In this document: one piece after another, positions 6,897-15,791 of the stretch | Numbering within the stretch: position 1 is the stretch's first letter | Layout of the letters: the number at the start of each line of letters is the position of its first letter | Origin: Thermoplasmatota archaeon | Lineage (GTDB): Archaea; Thermoplasmatota; E2; DHVEG-1 | Assembly (NCBI GenBank): GCA_030619765.1 | Contig: JAUXAU010000005.1 | Coordinates: 1-64,000 of the forward strand | Reading direction: 5' to 3' | DNA length: 64,000 bases | Notes under the pieces: generated by a model | What the model was told of the DNA's origin: nothing | Database searches by the model: none | The model's input: only the letters and a program-made list of their open reading frames with translations | Program-made: the position numbers and the translations under genes

Positions 6897-7904
6897 ATGA
6901 TAAAAATGGCTAACAAAAAAAATAGAACAAGGGTTGGTGTATTGGGTGATGATTTAGATAAGAGAGAGACTACAAAAAAGATTAATTTTATATTAGAAGG
7001 ACCTAAAGAAACATGGTATACTATACAAGAAATAGTGGATCTTGGACAGGATAAATACGGATTAAACTTTCCTACAAAAGAGACGATATCTCGATATCTA
7101 AACTCTATGATGGACGATAAAAAAGTAGAAGTAAAAAAACCAGAGAAAAAAGGGTTAGCATATAAGTGGAGATTGAAAAAACATTTGTATGTGTATGAAG
7201 ATCTGGTATTCGATTACGATCTCAATGTATTAAACGAATTAAAAGACTATATCACACCTCTCCAAAGAGATATGCATAATATTTTAGTATTTGGTCCAGT
7301 AACCATCTGCAACTTCCCTTTGTATGATTTTAAAGAATGTAGAGAAGAAATTAAAGAAGCAGTGGTTATATTGAAAGATGCTACAGATAAATTAGATGAA
7401 TTATACATAGGACGGATATTGCATCTTGTTACCAATTATATTGATACACTAAACGAAATGAAGGCTCCTCTCTTGGATAAGCAGTTGATTTCTATTTTTA
7501 CTTCTGGGTTAGAAAATAAAGTACCCTTAGACCATAGATTGTGTAAGTGGGATAAACAGATTAATGAATGGATTAGAGAAACTATACCTGCAGATAACGA
7601 GGAGGAAAAGAGACTTGTTGTTAGCAAGGATCTCTCATTAGCTAAACTTCTGAAGAGTGAATATTACCCGTCCAAGGGGGATGATGAGGTTTTGGAACTG
7701 ATAGCCGATTACCATATTGGAAAAAATATCGGTGATTGTTTCCTTCACTTGTATCTTATGTTATCAGATGTCGTAATGATGCCACATCCCATCGTTATCG
7801 TTCGTAGCAATGTGACAGATCGGAAGGATTTAGCAAATTCTTATTCCAAGAGACGTATATTAGCACGAAAAGGTTTGTTAATTGATAAAAAGATTGTGAA
7901 ATGA
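6897..7904 (+). CDS. winged-helix-like protein between inverted repeats, function unknown
   Basis: A 335-residue protein. Residues about 25-100 look like a winged helix (TWYTIQEIVDLG, then TKETISRYLNSMMDDKKVEV, then GLAYKWRL). The rest is mostly helical with no catalytic motif I can name. It does not resemble a transposase or a tyrosine or serine invertase. It begins 10 bp after the left inverted repeat and ends 88 bp before the right one. It has no clear ribosome binding site, consistent with a leaderless message from the repeat-borne promoter. A DNA-binding regulator or replication-type protein is possible. An alternative start is ATG 6906. Confidence 0.7.
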   Translation: MIKMANKKNRTRVGVLGDDLDKRETTKKINFILEGPKETWYTIQEIVDLGQDKYGLNFPTKETISRYLNSMMDDKKVEVKKPEKKGLAYKWRLKKHLYVYEDLVFDYDLNVLNELKDYITPLQRDMHNILVFGPVTICNFPLYDFKECREEIKEAVVILKDATDKLDELYIGRILHLVTNYIDTLNEMKAPLLDKQLISIFTSGLENKVPLDHRLCKWDKQINEWIRETIPADNEEEKRLVVSKDLSLAKLLKSEYYPSKGDDEVLELIADYHIGKNIGDCFLHLYLMLSDVVMMPHPIVIVRSNVTDRKDLANSYSKRRILARKGLLIDKKIVK

Positions 7905-7991
7905 GATTATAGCTAATCAGCGGGTTTTTAACCTTGGGTGTATCGGTTTATTAATATCGATAAAATAGAATTGAAATAATTTTTATCTATC

Positions 7992-8044
7992 GTTATTGTA
8001 TGACCATATGTATTTTATGAATAATACAGTTACCTTTATTAATC
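7992..8044 (-). repeat. right copy of the 53-bp perfect inverted repeat
   Basis: The exact reverse complement of 6835-6887. It lies 20 bp upstream of the AbrB-like gene at 8064, so it also forms the promoter region of the long plus-strand operon. Recombination between the copies would invert the 1.1-kb segment holding the gene at 6897. Confidence 0.9.
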
Positions 8045-8063
8045 CTTTGTATGATTTTTAAGC

Positions 8064-8249
8064 ATGGTGAAAAGAATCCGGAAAAAAATCATAAAAATGG
8101 GGAAATCCAGGGGTATTACCATTCCCTATACGTACTTCGACCAGTGGCTAATGCAAGATAAGGAAATTACGGGATTTATGGTTGATCTTGGAAAAAACAT
8201 CCTGTTACGACCCATCTTTAGCAGGAAGAAAAAAGACTTGGAGGACTAA
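8064..8249 (+). CDS. small SpoVT/AbrB-like DNA-binding protein
   Basis: A 61-residue basic protein with the SpoVT-AbrB swapped-hairpin pattern: RKKIIKMGKSRGITIPYTYFDQW, then GFMVDLGKNILLRPIF. Such proteins are transcription regulators or antitoxin-like DNA binders. It is the first gene of the plus-strand run that extends to 17.6 kb and follows the right inverted repeat by 20 bp, so control of this operon is a reasonable inference. A related AbrB-like gene lies at 18807. Confidence 0.65.
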   Translation: MVKRIRKKIIKMGKSRGITIPYTYFDQWLMQDKEITGFMVDLGKNILLRPIFSRKKKDLED

Positions 8250-8252
8250 AAA

Positions 8253-9005
8253 ATGCACGAAGAGTTATTCACAATTGCCCAACATTATGGGGATAATTGC
8301 AGCAATTGTAAAGAAATTTGCTGTGCCAATATGATACTGGATATAGATAGAGAGAACATTAAAGCCATGTCCAAGTACTTGAGAATGCAACCAGTAGAAT
8401 TCAGGCGAAAATACACAAAATTATATAATAACCTCTTCAAGGAAGGGGAAATTAAATCCCTCAGTGCAATGGGGAAAAAACAAGCAAAACGAAACTCAAG
8501 GGTTTTAGTGTTCAACACACATCCTCTTGACTCCGTTGAACTATCAAATGACCAGAGGACTCGGCTTATCGATACTATTGAGGAAATGTCCGGTGAAAAA
8601 GTAGGTAATGCTACTGAGGAAGTGGGTTTTTCTCTTTGTCCTTTTTATGATGAGAAAACCCATATGTGTACAGTACATTCTGTTCGCCCCACTGCTTGTC
8701 AACAGTATCCCTTCAACATTGTCGACAAGGAAACCATCGACATTCGAAAGGTTAACATCTGTGTCATTTCCACAAACTTTCTTCGAAGGTTTCAAAAGTT
8801 TGTGGAAAAAGCAGATACTCCAAATGCACAGAAATATGCTCAACAGGTCAAGGATGACATCCACAATGGTGGATATTCCAACCATTATCATCTACCGTTA
8901 CCTATTGTCCTCTTTTACATTGATTACGAATGCAAAAAACTGGGGATACGTACAAGTCCTAAATTTGAAAGAATTTCAGAGATAGCATTAGAGAAATGGA
9001 TATAG
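8253..9005 (+). CDS. YkgJ-like cysteine-cluster protein (copy 1)
   Basis: A 250-residue protein with an N-terminal CSNCKEICC cluster, a CPFYDEKTHMC segment, and CTVHSVRPTACQQYPF in the middle. This is the CxxCxxCC zinc/iron-chelating domain family related to YkgJ. The family's true reaction is not established. A paralogue with the same layout is encoded at 10974. GGAGGA precedes the start inside the end of the previous gene. Two copies in one virus-like operon are unusual. Confidence 0.8.
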   Translation: MHEELFTIAQHYGDNCSNCKEICCANMILDIDRENIKAMSKYLRMQPVEFRRKYTKLYNNLFKEGEIKSLSAMGKKQAKRNSRVLVFNTHPLDSVELSNDQRTRLIDTIEEMSGEKVGNATEEVGFSLCPFYDEKTHMCTVHSVRPTACQQYPFNIVDKETIDIRKVNICVISTNFLRRFQKFVEKADTPNAQKYAQQVKDDIHNGGYSNHYHLPLPIVLFYIDYECKKLGIRTSPKFERISEIALEKWI

Positions 9006-9020
9006 ACAGGAGTGTGCAAC

Positions 9021-10565
9021 ATGAGTGACGTTATCCTAGCTGAGAAACCCATCGCTGCCAAAAAGATGACAGACGTCCTTAACGTAAAAACCGTGCCAGC
9101 AGAAGGTCATCTATTGGAGCTGAAAGCAAAGGAACAAAAATGGATTCCCCCATACTTTGATTTGAAATGGGCTATACGGAAGAAGACCATTGACAAATTC
9201 AATAGAGTGATTAAACACTTAAAGAACGCCGATAAAATTTACATTGGGACAGATTACGATAATGAAGGGCAATTAATTTCGTATAACCTTTTAAAAGAAG
9301 CCGGAATTGATCCACATTCTGTACATCGAATGAAATTCAGCAGTTTGGAATCAGAGGCATTACAAACTGCTTTTGAGAATACAATCCCTTTTGACATGAA
9401 TATGGCTCTCTGTGCAGAAGTAAGACATCGTCTTGATTGGTATTTTGGGATGAACATCAGCAAGGCTCTCACTGAACTTCTAAAAAAGAAGGAAATGGTT
9501 CGTAGGTACTATCTGACGCCAGTTGGTAGGGTTCAGACTCCTGTATTGCACATCCTCGTGGCCAAGGAAAAGGAGATCGGTAGATTCGTAGCAAAAGATG
9601 AGTGGGTAATATCGCTGAATGGAGTCTATAATAGTAACAAAATTTTTTCAATAATAAGTTATAAAGCTGATACTGAAGACGATGCGAATAAGTTTACGGA
9701 TAGACTGGGTTCTGGTCTTATCGATCGTATTACTACTAGTACCCATGAGATTAAGATTTTCCCTCCGAGTAAGGATTATGTTGTAAAGGAGTGCTTGAAT
9801 CAGGGTATTTCTGCACACGTCATCGATTTTATACTGCAGGATTTGTATCAAGATGGATACATCAGCTATCCTCGTACCACATCTGAACAGTACAAAGTTC
9901 ACGGAGTTGATACGCAGAAGTACCTTAAACGACTGATTACTGTAATCCCACTGGCAGAGAAGGCTATCGGGAAGGAAGCAAGGGAAGGTAAGGAAGTTGG
10001 TGTGCATCCGGCTATCTATCCGATTGAGGCATATTTTGAGAAGGACCTAAAAGGGGTTGTTTGGAACATTATCGCTGATGCATTTGTAAAATCACATCTC
10101 CCACCAGAGGAATACACGGTCATAAAAACTTATGTTAATATCAATGGAGAGATTGAACTTGCCTATGACAATCCAGATCTAAACGAGGGAGATGAATTTG
10201 ATTTTGTCTACAGCATATCCAAGGGGAAATCATCCCCACCAAGGCGACTAGATCCCCAAAAAGTCTATGAGTGGATGGTCAAAACTGATCTCGGAACTGT
10301 CGATACGAGGACACAGACTCTCACTAAGCTTACAAGGACATATATATTCGAAACCAAGGATGGCATCTACACTTCTTCAAAAGGGATACAGATCTGTGAC
10401 ATACTTGCAAAACTTTATCCGGATATTATCAACATAGATCTCACAAGAAAGTTTGAGGAAATGATTGAAACGGTAAAGAATGGAGCAAAAGTAGAGCCGG
10501 TTCTTTCTCAAGGAAGAGAGACCGTAAGTGGTATAGTTAAAAAGATAAGAGAAGGTACTGAATAA
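9021..10565 (+). CDS. topA: type IA DNA topoisomerase
   Basis: A single-strand-cutting topoisomerase that relaxes negative supercoils. The Toprim domain is at the N-terminus: EKPIAAKKM supplies the catalytic Glu, and GTDYDNEG supplies the acidic metal-binding triad. The catalytic tyrosine is in QDGYISYPRTTSEQY around residue 290. The chain is about 514 residues and lacks the C-terminal zinc-finger repeats of cellular TopA, which fits a compact plasmid or virus version. ATG 9021 is preferred over GTG 9012 because AGGAG lies 8 bases upstream of 9021. Its place among small unknown genes points to replication of a mobile element. Confidence 0.9.
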   Translation: MSDVILAEKPIAAKKMTDVLNVKTVPAEGHLLELKAKEQKWIPPYFDLKWAIRKKTIDKFNRVIKHLKNADKIYIGTDYDNEGQLISYNLLKEAGIDPHSVHRMKFSSLESEALQTAFENTIPFDMNMALCAEVRHRLDWYFGMNISKALTELLKKKEMVRRYYLTPVGRVQTPVLHILVAKEKEIGRFVAKDEWVISLNGVYNSNKIFSIISYKADTEDDANKFTDRLGSGLIDRITTSTHEIKIFPPSKDYVVKECLNQGISAHVIDFILQDLYQDGYISYPRTTSEQYKVHGVDTQKYLKRLITVIPLAEKAIGKEAREGKEVGVHPAIYPIEAYFEKDLKGVVWNIIADAFVKSHLPPEEYTVIKTYVNINGEIELAYDNPDLNEGDEFDFVYSISKGKSSPPRRLDPQKVYEWMVKTDLGTVDTRTQTLTKLTRTYIFETKDGIYTSSKGIQICDILAKLYPDIINIDLTRKFEEMIETVKNGAKVEPVLSQGRETVSGIVKKIREGTE

Positions 10566-10607
10566 TGACAGGAGTAATTCGTCAAAGGAAATAGAAAAGG
10601 TGAAACA

Positions 10608-10958
10608 ATGAATAACGTAAAAGAAAAAACAAGAGATATGGAAGAATTAACCAAGGAATTTTTGAAAAATCCAGAAGCAACCATAAAAAAATGGAAAGTT
10701 GCTGTTCATAAACCACAATGGGACATATGGTTCGTACCATATACTGAATCAGAGACAGGGATTTTTGGGTTTATGCCCTTCAATCCAGGTCCAAAAATGC
10801 TGAATAAAAGTATTGAATTTTTTAGAGATCAATATCAAGCCATCAGCCAACGTTATAACATTACATTTCCTGATGATATTCCACCGCCTGTTGAGAAAGA
10901 TATTCAACTAAAACGTATGAGAACAGTGATGAATCATATGAGGAAAACCATGAGGTAG
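10608..10958 (+). CDS. hypothetical protein
   Basis: A 116-residue protein with an AAGGTGAAACA ribosome binding site. The centre contains WDIWFVPYTESETGIFGFMPFNPGPKM, and both ends are helical and basic. I recognise no family. It is located between the topoisomerase and the second YkgJ-like gene. Confidence 0.65.
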   Translation: MNNVKEKTRDMEELTKEFLKNPEATIKKWKVAVHKPQWDIWFVPYTESETGIFGFMPFNPGPKMLNKSIEFFRDQYQAISQRYNITFPDDIPPPVEKDIQLKRMRTVMNHMRKTMR

Positions 10959-10973
10959 AAGAGATAAATAAAA

Positions 10974-11729
10974 ATGACAACAGTAAATAAATCTGATAAT
11001 CAGCAAATCTCATGGGAAGACAAATTGCTATTGTACGATAAACTGAATAAACTGGGAGATAGGCTAGGTGGCGACTGTTTTACTTGCAATTACAATTGCT
11101 GTACAAACATGATGATAAGGTTAAATAGGAATGAAATAAGCAGCGTAAGTAATTACTTAAAAATATCAAAATCAGAATTCAGGAAAAAATATACTCACCT
11201 ATGTCAAGAAGGTGAATATGCCGTGACCTTCAATGGAAAAAAAAATATAGAAAAACTTACTACTACAAATGAGCAACAAGAGCAAATGATCAAAGAATGG
11301 GCAAACCGGCGGGTTCTGCTATTTGAGATAATTGATCAAGAACATCCATGGCATAAGGGAGGGACGTCAATTTGTCCATTTCTAGAGGAAAATAAAAGAT
11401 GCAAGATTCACTCTGTCCGGTTTGGGGATTGTCGCTATTACCCATTTGAAATGGTATTTATGGAGAATGCTCCTTTTCTTCAATTGAGAGACGTAAACCG
11501 ATGCCTAAAGACTACAGCAATACTTATCGCTATCAGAATTTTTTTTGATTATTATATGCCCGATGAGGATTTGATTGTCGATCTTAAATCAGTAATTGAC
11601 GTTATGTGGGGTAAAGAGATAGTTCAAGGATTTCCTATTCCTCTGCCAATTATGATGGACTTTGTAGACATGTGCAGTTCATATAATATGAAAGATGTAG
11701 TTTTAGGAAATAAAGGAGGTGAAAAATAA
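10974..11729 (+). CDS. YkgJ-like cysteine-cluster protein (copy 2)
   Basis: A 251-residue paralogue of the gene at 8253. The same elements appear in the same order: CFTCNYNCCTNMM, then SKSEFRKKYTHL, then CPFLEENKRCKIHSVRFGDCRYYPFEM. The cysteine cluster is conserved, so both copies probably bind metal. The spacing of the cluster suggests Zn or an iron-sulfur centre. Function unknown. Confidence 0.78.
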   Translation: MTTVNKSDNQQISWEDKLLLYDKLNKLGDRLGGDCFTCNYNCCTNMMIRLNRNEISSVSNYLKISKSEFRKKYTHLCQEGEYAVTFNGKKNIEKLTTTNEQQEQMIKEWANRRVLLFEIIDQEHPWHKGGTSICPFLEENKRCKIHSVRFGDCRYYPFEMVFMENAPFLQLRDVNRCLKTTAILIAIRIFFDYYMPDEDLIVDLKSVIDVMWGKEIVQGFPIPLPIMMDFVDMCSSYNMKDVVLGNKGGEK

Positions 11730-11730
11730 A

Positions 11731-12132
11731 ATGAACAACGTTGGGGAAAAATTAGATAATTCTCTCAAATTGTTAATAAGAGAAGACATAGACCTCGCTA
11801 GAACGAGGGTAGATTCGGATGGTGATCAGTGTTTTTATTTATCTGAAAAAGCGTACAATTTGAAAACAGAGGTTTGCCGAAATGAAGACATCCTGCGTTT
11901 TTCTCAATATTTCTTCGAACAGGAAGGCGTTTCACCAACAAGAGAGAACTTAATTATAGTCTATATTGATTTTGTTGTAATGTGTATTATGGAACAAACA
12001 AATATTAAAGGCTATCTGAGGAAATACAACATTAAAAACGTTGACGAGGAGGATATTTTTCGGACTTTAGTTTCCTTTTTTTTACTTGATGCAAGCAAAG
12101 AAGGGGTTATTGATTTTAGAAAGATAAAGTGA
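11731..12132 (+). CDS. hypothetical helical protein
   Basis: A 133-residue acidic, helical protein starting MNNVGEKLDNSLKLL. ATG 11731 is chosen over GTG 11719 because the strong AAAGGAGGTGA site at 11712-11722 lies just upstream of it. The start codon follows the stop of the YkgJ-like gene almost directly. No motif recognised. Confidence 0.65.
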   Translation: MNNVGEKLDNSLKLLIREDIDLARTRVDSDGDQCFYLSEKAYNLKTEVCRNEDILRFSQYFFEQEGVSPTRENLIIVYIDFVVMCIMEQTNIKGYLRKYNIKNVDEEDIFRTLVSFFLLDASKEGVIDFRKIK

Positions 12133-12168
12133 GTGAAAAACATGTTAGAATTGACAGAGGAATGAAAA

Positions 12169-12528
12169 ATGCTAGAGGACAATACCATTCTTAGGGAAGG
12201 GGTGCTCGTATGTCAGGACCCAGTGGGCGATATTATTATTTCGTCAAGGGATCTATGTCAAATGAGTAGAAAAATATATGAGGCAATCTTAACACTCCCA
12301 AAAGAAAAATTACATGAGATAGATTTGTGTATAATAGATTGGCTCAAAGTTGAATTGCCGAGGGCAGAACAACAATTAAAATTAACAGAGGGGTTGACTT
12401 TCAAAACCATGAAAGATCTTATTCTTACTATAAAATGCGTACTTGCTTTGCTGATGGAAAACAAGTGTATTGAAGTAGTGAACGAATTTGGGAAATATAT
12501 TATCTTTAACGAGAGAGAAAATGGATAA
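12169..12528 (+). CDS. hypothetical protein
   Basis: A 119-residue, mainly helical protein (MLEDNTILREGVLVCQDPVGD...). The C-terminal part, LILTIKCVLALLMENKCIEVVNEFGKYIIF, resembles a winged-helix end but this is weak. It overlaps the next gene by 8 bp. Not recognised. Confidence 0.6.
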   Translation: MLEDNTILREGVLVCQDPVGDIIISSRDLCQMSRKIYEAILTLPKEKLHEIDLCIIDWLKVELPRAEQQLKLTEGLTFKTMKDLILTIKCVLALLMENKCIEVVNEFGKYIIFNERENG

Positions 12529-12916
12529 AAAATCTCAAGAATCTATTAAGGAATCAATACGAATATTACGTATTGGTGGAATAATAGGTATGAAGGGACT
12601 TGGATATTTTTGTAAGACAGGTAGAAAAGAACTTACAAAAATTACTACAGCAGAAGCAGTTATTCAAGATCCTAGGATACCAAAACAGGTTTTTGTTATT
12701 GATCCATTGCCAACACAGTTTCTTCAAGACAGATATGATCTGATTGTAAAACTGGCAAGAGAATTAGGAATAAACGTTATCGATAGATCATTTTTGGAAT
12801 CAAAGCCTTTCTGCCACATCTGCAAACGGCATTATGATGAATACGACTGTGTCACAGGATTTCGAGATGGTAGTGCAATATTTACTTGTGAAAGCTGTTT
12901 AAGAGGTGGCAGGTAA
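12521..12916 (+). CDS. hypothetical protein with C-terminal zinc-binding motif
   Basis: A 131-residue protein. The C-terminus carries CHICKRHYDEYDCVTGFRDGSAIFTCESC, two Cys pairs typical of a treble-clef or zinc ribbon. The N-terminal part is helical and basic. ATG 12521 overlaps the previous stop and is preferred over the longer frame from 12488. Confidence 0.65.
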   Translation: MDKKSQESIKESIRILRIGGIIGMKGLGYFCKTGRKELTKITTAEAVIQDPRIPKQVFVIDPLPTQFLQDRYDLIVKLARELGINVIDRSFLESKPFCHICKRHYDEYDCVTGFRDGSAIFTCESCLRGGR

Positions 12917-12927
12917 ATGGAGGGGAA

Positions 12928-13146
12928 ATGAAAGCGAAGTGTCCGTATTGCCAAACACCTGTCAACATACGATCAGTGTATAATTTGTGCCGAAGGCATG
13001 GTGATGCCGATGGTATTACAGCAGCAACGGGTTATCATCGATGCCCTGGGTGTAACAAGGTGTTTGAATATTCAACTAGTGAAGTAAAAAGCTGGGAACA
13101 GGTTACTGAAACAACGATGTTGCCGGAGAAAGATAAGGTGAAATAA
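12928..13146 (+). CDS. small zinc-ribbon protein
   Basis: A 72-residue protein with CPYCQ at the N-terminus, a CRRHGDADG stretch and CPGCNKVFEY. Two CxxC knuckles make a single zinc ribbon. Its last codons (KDKVK, stop) overlap the AAGGTGAAATAA ribosome binding site of the next gene. Confidence 0.7.
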   Translation: MKAKCPYCQTPVNIRSVYNLCRRHGDADGITAATGYHRCPGCNKVFEYSTSEVKSWEQVTETTMLPEKDKVK

Positions 13147-13638
13147 ATGGAAAAAGATGATATAATAAAACAACAAGAAGAACATGACAAGAGAAAAAAA
13201 ATCATTCAAAAGCAGAAGTTGATAAATGACTATGGGCTTAAGATATTTGAAACAACAGCTGAAATGGAGTATAAAGTAAAGTTGGATGATGATGGGCATA
13301 TCTTAAATCCATTAACAGATGAGAAGATAGATGAGATCTGCAACATTTTAGGAATCGATGATTTGAAAATGAATGAATGTACACTTGCAATCACTGATGC
13401 TGATGACATCCAAAAGGCTGCTAAGACAAAAACCAATAGATTTCTTGCCCATTTTGTGAAAGCGAAAGGCAAAGAAGTCATGTTGCTGTCCTGGGTTGCA
13501 GAATATAATACTCCTGATAAGCATATTTTAGAGTTTACAGATAATAGTGTAAAAGGCTGTGAAAAAATAAATGAGTTATTAGTGAAGCATTTAGGAGATC
13601 TAGCTGGTTTTACTGAATTTGTTGAAAAACAAAGGTGA
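13147..13638 (+). CDS. hypothetical protein
   Basis: A 163-residue protein with a strongly charged N-terminal helix (MEKDDIIKQQEEHDKRKKII), then a mixed alpha/beta region. No motif recognised. The ribosome binding site AAGGTGA sits directly upstream, within the end of the previous gene. Confidence 0.65.
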   Translation: MEKDDIIKQQEEHDKRKKIIQKQKLINDYGLKIFETTAEMEYKVKLDDDGHILNPLTDEKIDEICNILGIDDLKMNECTLAITDADDIQKAAKTKTNRFLAHFVKAKGKEVMLLSWVAEYNTPDKHILEFTDNSVKGCEKINELLVKHLGDLAGFTEFVEKQR

Positions 13639-13644
13639 AATAAA

Positions 13645-14610
13645 ATGGATGAAGAGTTGAAACGATTAGAGCAATTCGGGTTACTGAAGATTAGTAAAAT
13701 AAACTCGACTGGCGTAAAGTGTCGATTATCTAGTAATTGTATAGAGGGAATACTTAACTCCGTCCAAGGAGTATACACAGGGCATCAATCCTTGGGTGAA
13801 GAACTAAAAAAGATAGCATTAGATAGCATAAAAAATATGATACAGCAAATTAATTTTTGTACTGGAGATTGTTCTAGCTGCAATTTTTTTGCATGCAAAA
13901 TTATTTTCGAGATATGGGAACAAATGGAGAAAGCTGGTGAGGTTAAGCTAAAGACTGGTATGGTTGTTAGGCATCATACCTTGTTAACTTTATCTGTTGT
14001 GGAAGAAAAGGTAAAAGAAGTATTCAAAAGGGATGGGTTTGTTACATCTGCGCTTTTTACTCCTGATAGAATATATTATATGCCACCTTTTGAAAATGCT
14101 ACGGAAAAAGAAGACGCATATAAATCCTTGCGTAAAATTATTCAGGATGTAAACCCAGAGAAATACTGGTTTGTGTCTGAAGCATGGCTTGGATATAATA
14201 TATTTACAGCTCCTTCTGAGGATGAGAATAGAGAAAAAAAAGTAATAATTATAGAATATGGTCGTAGTGATCCAACGGAAGAAAAAACAGTTTTATATGA
14301 TTTGGATTTTGATAATCGTACTTTGGTTAATCGTGAAGAGCATACAGGAAATGAATATGATGATCGTATGAATTTTTATTTGGAAGATGTAGTAGAGGAA
14401 AGAGGACAGCAATTTGTCAAAGAAAAGTTAACCGAGTGGATACATGAACATGAAAAATCAGTTATCGAAGATGCGAAAGAATTCCTTGGTTCAAACGATA
14501 CAGAGTATGTTATCAAAAATATGGTAGAAGCAGCTTTGAATGATGGTATTTTTCCTCCCGGTTTTATTGATAAATATAAGGGAAAACAGGAGAAAGATAA
14601 GACTAATTGA
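13645..14610 (+). CDS. hypothetical protein with Cys cluster
   Basis: A 321-residue protein. An FCTGDCSSCNFFAC segment near residue 75 provides four closely spaced cysteines that could bind metal. The rest is acidic, with a segment VIIIEYGRSDPTEEKTVLYDLDFDNRTLVNREEH that looks beta-rich. No family recognised. Confidence 0.65.
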   Translation: MDEELKRLEQFGLLKISKINSTGVKCRLSSNCIEGILNSVQGVYTGHQSLGEELKKIALDSIKNMIQQINFCTGDCSSCNFFACKIIFEIWEQMEKAGEVKLKTGMVVRHHTLLTLSVVEEKVKEVFKRDGFVTSALFTPDRIYYMPPFENATEKEDAYKSLRKIIQDVNPEKYWFVSEAWLGYNIFTAPSEDENREKKVIIIEYGRSDPTEEKTVLYDLDFDNRTLVNREEHTGNEYDDRMNFYLEDVVEERGQQFVKEKLTEWIHEHEKSVIEDAKEFLGSNDTEYVIKNMVEAALNDGIFPPGFIDKYKGKQEKDKTN

Positions 14611-14637
14611 AAAGAGAAAAAAGATAAATGTGAGATA

Positions 14638-14856
14638 ATGAACTGCCCTAACTGTGGATATAAATTCGATGGTCATATGTGTATTGCCGATGAAAAAGCT
14701 GAATTTAGAGATGGTGATATCTCCATTTGTTTAAACTGTGGAGAGGTTCATCAATATAAAAATGGAGTTTTAGAGTTAATTGATATACGGGATCTCCCAA
14801 AAGAAATACAAGAAGAGATATTGAAAATAAATGCGGTTAGACAACTGATGAAATAA
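14638..14856 (+). CDS. small zinc-ribbon protein
   Basis: A 72-residue protein with CPNCGYKF at the N-terminus and CLNCGEVH near the middle, followed by an acidic helix. It is a standard two-knuckle zinc ribbon. Its stop overlaps the next start (TAATGA). Confidence 0.7.
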   Translation: MNCPNCGYKFDGHMCIADEKAEFRDGDISICLNCGEVHQYKNGVLELIDIRDLPKEIQEEILKINAVRQLMK

Positions 14857-15368
14857 TGACCGAACTCAAACCCCAACTCTATTGTACTAAAAAAACCGAA
14901 GGACCTATATTCAGGCCTATTGAGAATGATAATTTTATAAAACCAAATGGGGGGATATGGACTTCTACTTATACTCCCAATGAGAAATATCCTAGTGCAT
15001 GGTATGAATGGTGTGCTATTGTAAGCCCTGGAAAGGTAGAGCCACCCTGCTATTTTTACATTCTATATCCCAAAGATACAGCAAAGGTATATACAATTAA
15101 TTCTCGCGAGGATCTAAAAAAACTCTATCAAAATGGTTTTGCTTGTACTGATACAGGTATTCCTTTTATAAAATTCCTCGATTTTGTGAAGGTTGCAAAA
15201 GTATATGATGCAATTCATCTCACTGAAAAGGGACAAGTAAGCACTCCCTTCTCATCTGGATCATATAGTCTAGACTGGGATTGTGAATGCACTCTATGGT
15301 TTAGAGATGTCTTTGAAGAGATAAAAAGTATCAATATTACGGAAGTATTAGAGGATGAGGTGAAATAG
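14856..15368 (+). CDS. hypothetical protein
   Basis: A 170-residue protein with many aromatic and proline residues (WYEWCAIVSPGKVEPPCYFYILYPKDTAKVYTI, then WDCECTLWFRDVFEEI). Probably a compact beta-rich fold. Not recognised. The start overlaps the upstream stop and the C-terminus ends EVK before the repeated AGGTGAAATA junction. Confidence 0.65.
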   Translation: MTELKPQLYCTKKTEGPIFRPIENDNFIKPNGGIWTSTYTPNEKYPSAWYEWCAIVSPGKVEPPCYFYILYPKDTAKVYTINSREDLKKLYQNGFACTDTGIPFIKFLDFVKVAKVYDAIHLTEKGQVSTPFSSGSYSLDWDCECTLWFRDVFEEIKSINITEVLEDEVK

Positions 15369-15791
15369 TTGGAAGAAAAAAATCAGCGGGTTCTGCAAGA
15401 AGTTGAAACATTATTATCTGATCTATCTACAGAGTTTAATGTACCAATGCCTATGTACTGTGTCTACGATTTATATCCTATGAAACGACTCGGTGAATTC
15501 AAACCCCCTGGATCAGTTTCGAGAGCCAAAATATCTAATCCATTGGTTGGTGTGATACCAAAGGCATGGTTTGTTTCTGCTCGTAAAATATGTTATTTAG
15601 TGTTGTTTCTCCAGAATAGAAAGTTTGTTGGAAAGGAGAATATTGTCCATGAGTTTTTTCATTATAAACACTATGTCGAGAGTGATTATGACTGGAGGAA
15701 TAGAACATCAGAAGAACAGGAACAAGAAGAGAAAAGAACGCAGTCTGAAACAAGAAAATACATGAAGAAACTTAGAGAAAAGGTGAAATAA
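15369..15791 (+). CDS. small HEFFH metalloprotease-like protein
   Basis: A 140-residue protein with TTG start at 15369 behind GAGGTGA. It contains NIVHEFFHYKHYVESDYDW, an HExxH zinc-peptidase motif followed by a possible third ligand. It is the first of three consecutive genes with HExxH motifs. Small zinc peptidases of this kind in mobile elements include ImmA-like anti-repressors, but the resemblance is limited to the motif, so the role is inferred only. Confidence 0.65.
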   Translation: MEEKNQRVLQEVETLLSDLSTEFNVPMPMYCVYDLYPMKRLGEFKPPGSVSRAKISNPLVGVIPKAWFVSARKICYLVLFLQNRKFVGKENIVHEFFHYKHYVESDYDWRNRTSEEQEQEEKRTQSETRKYMKKLREKVK

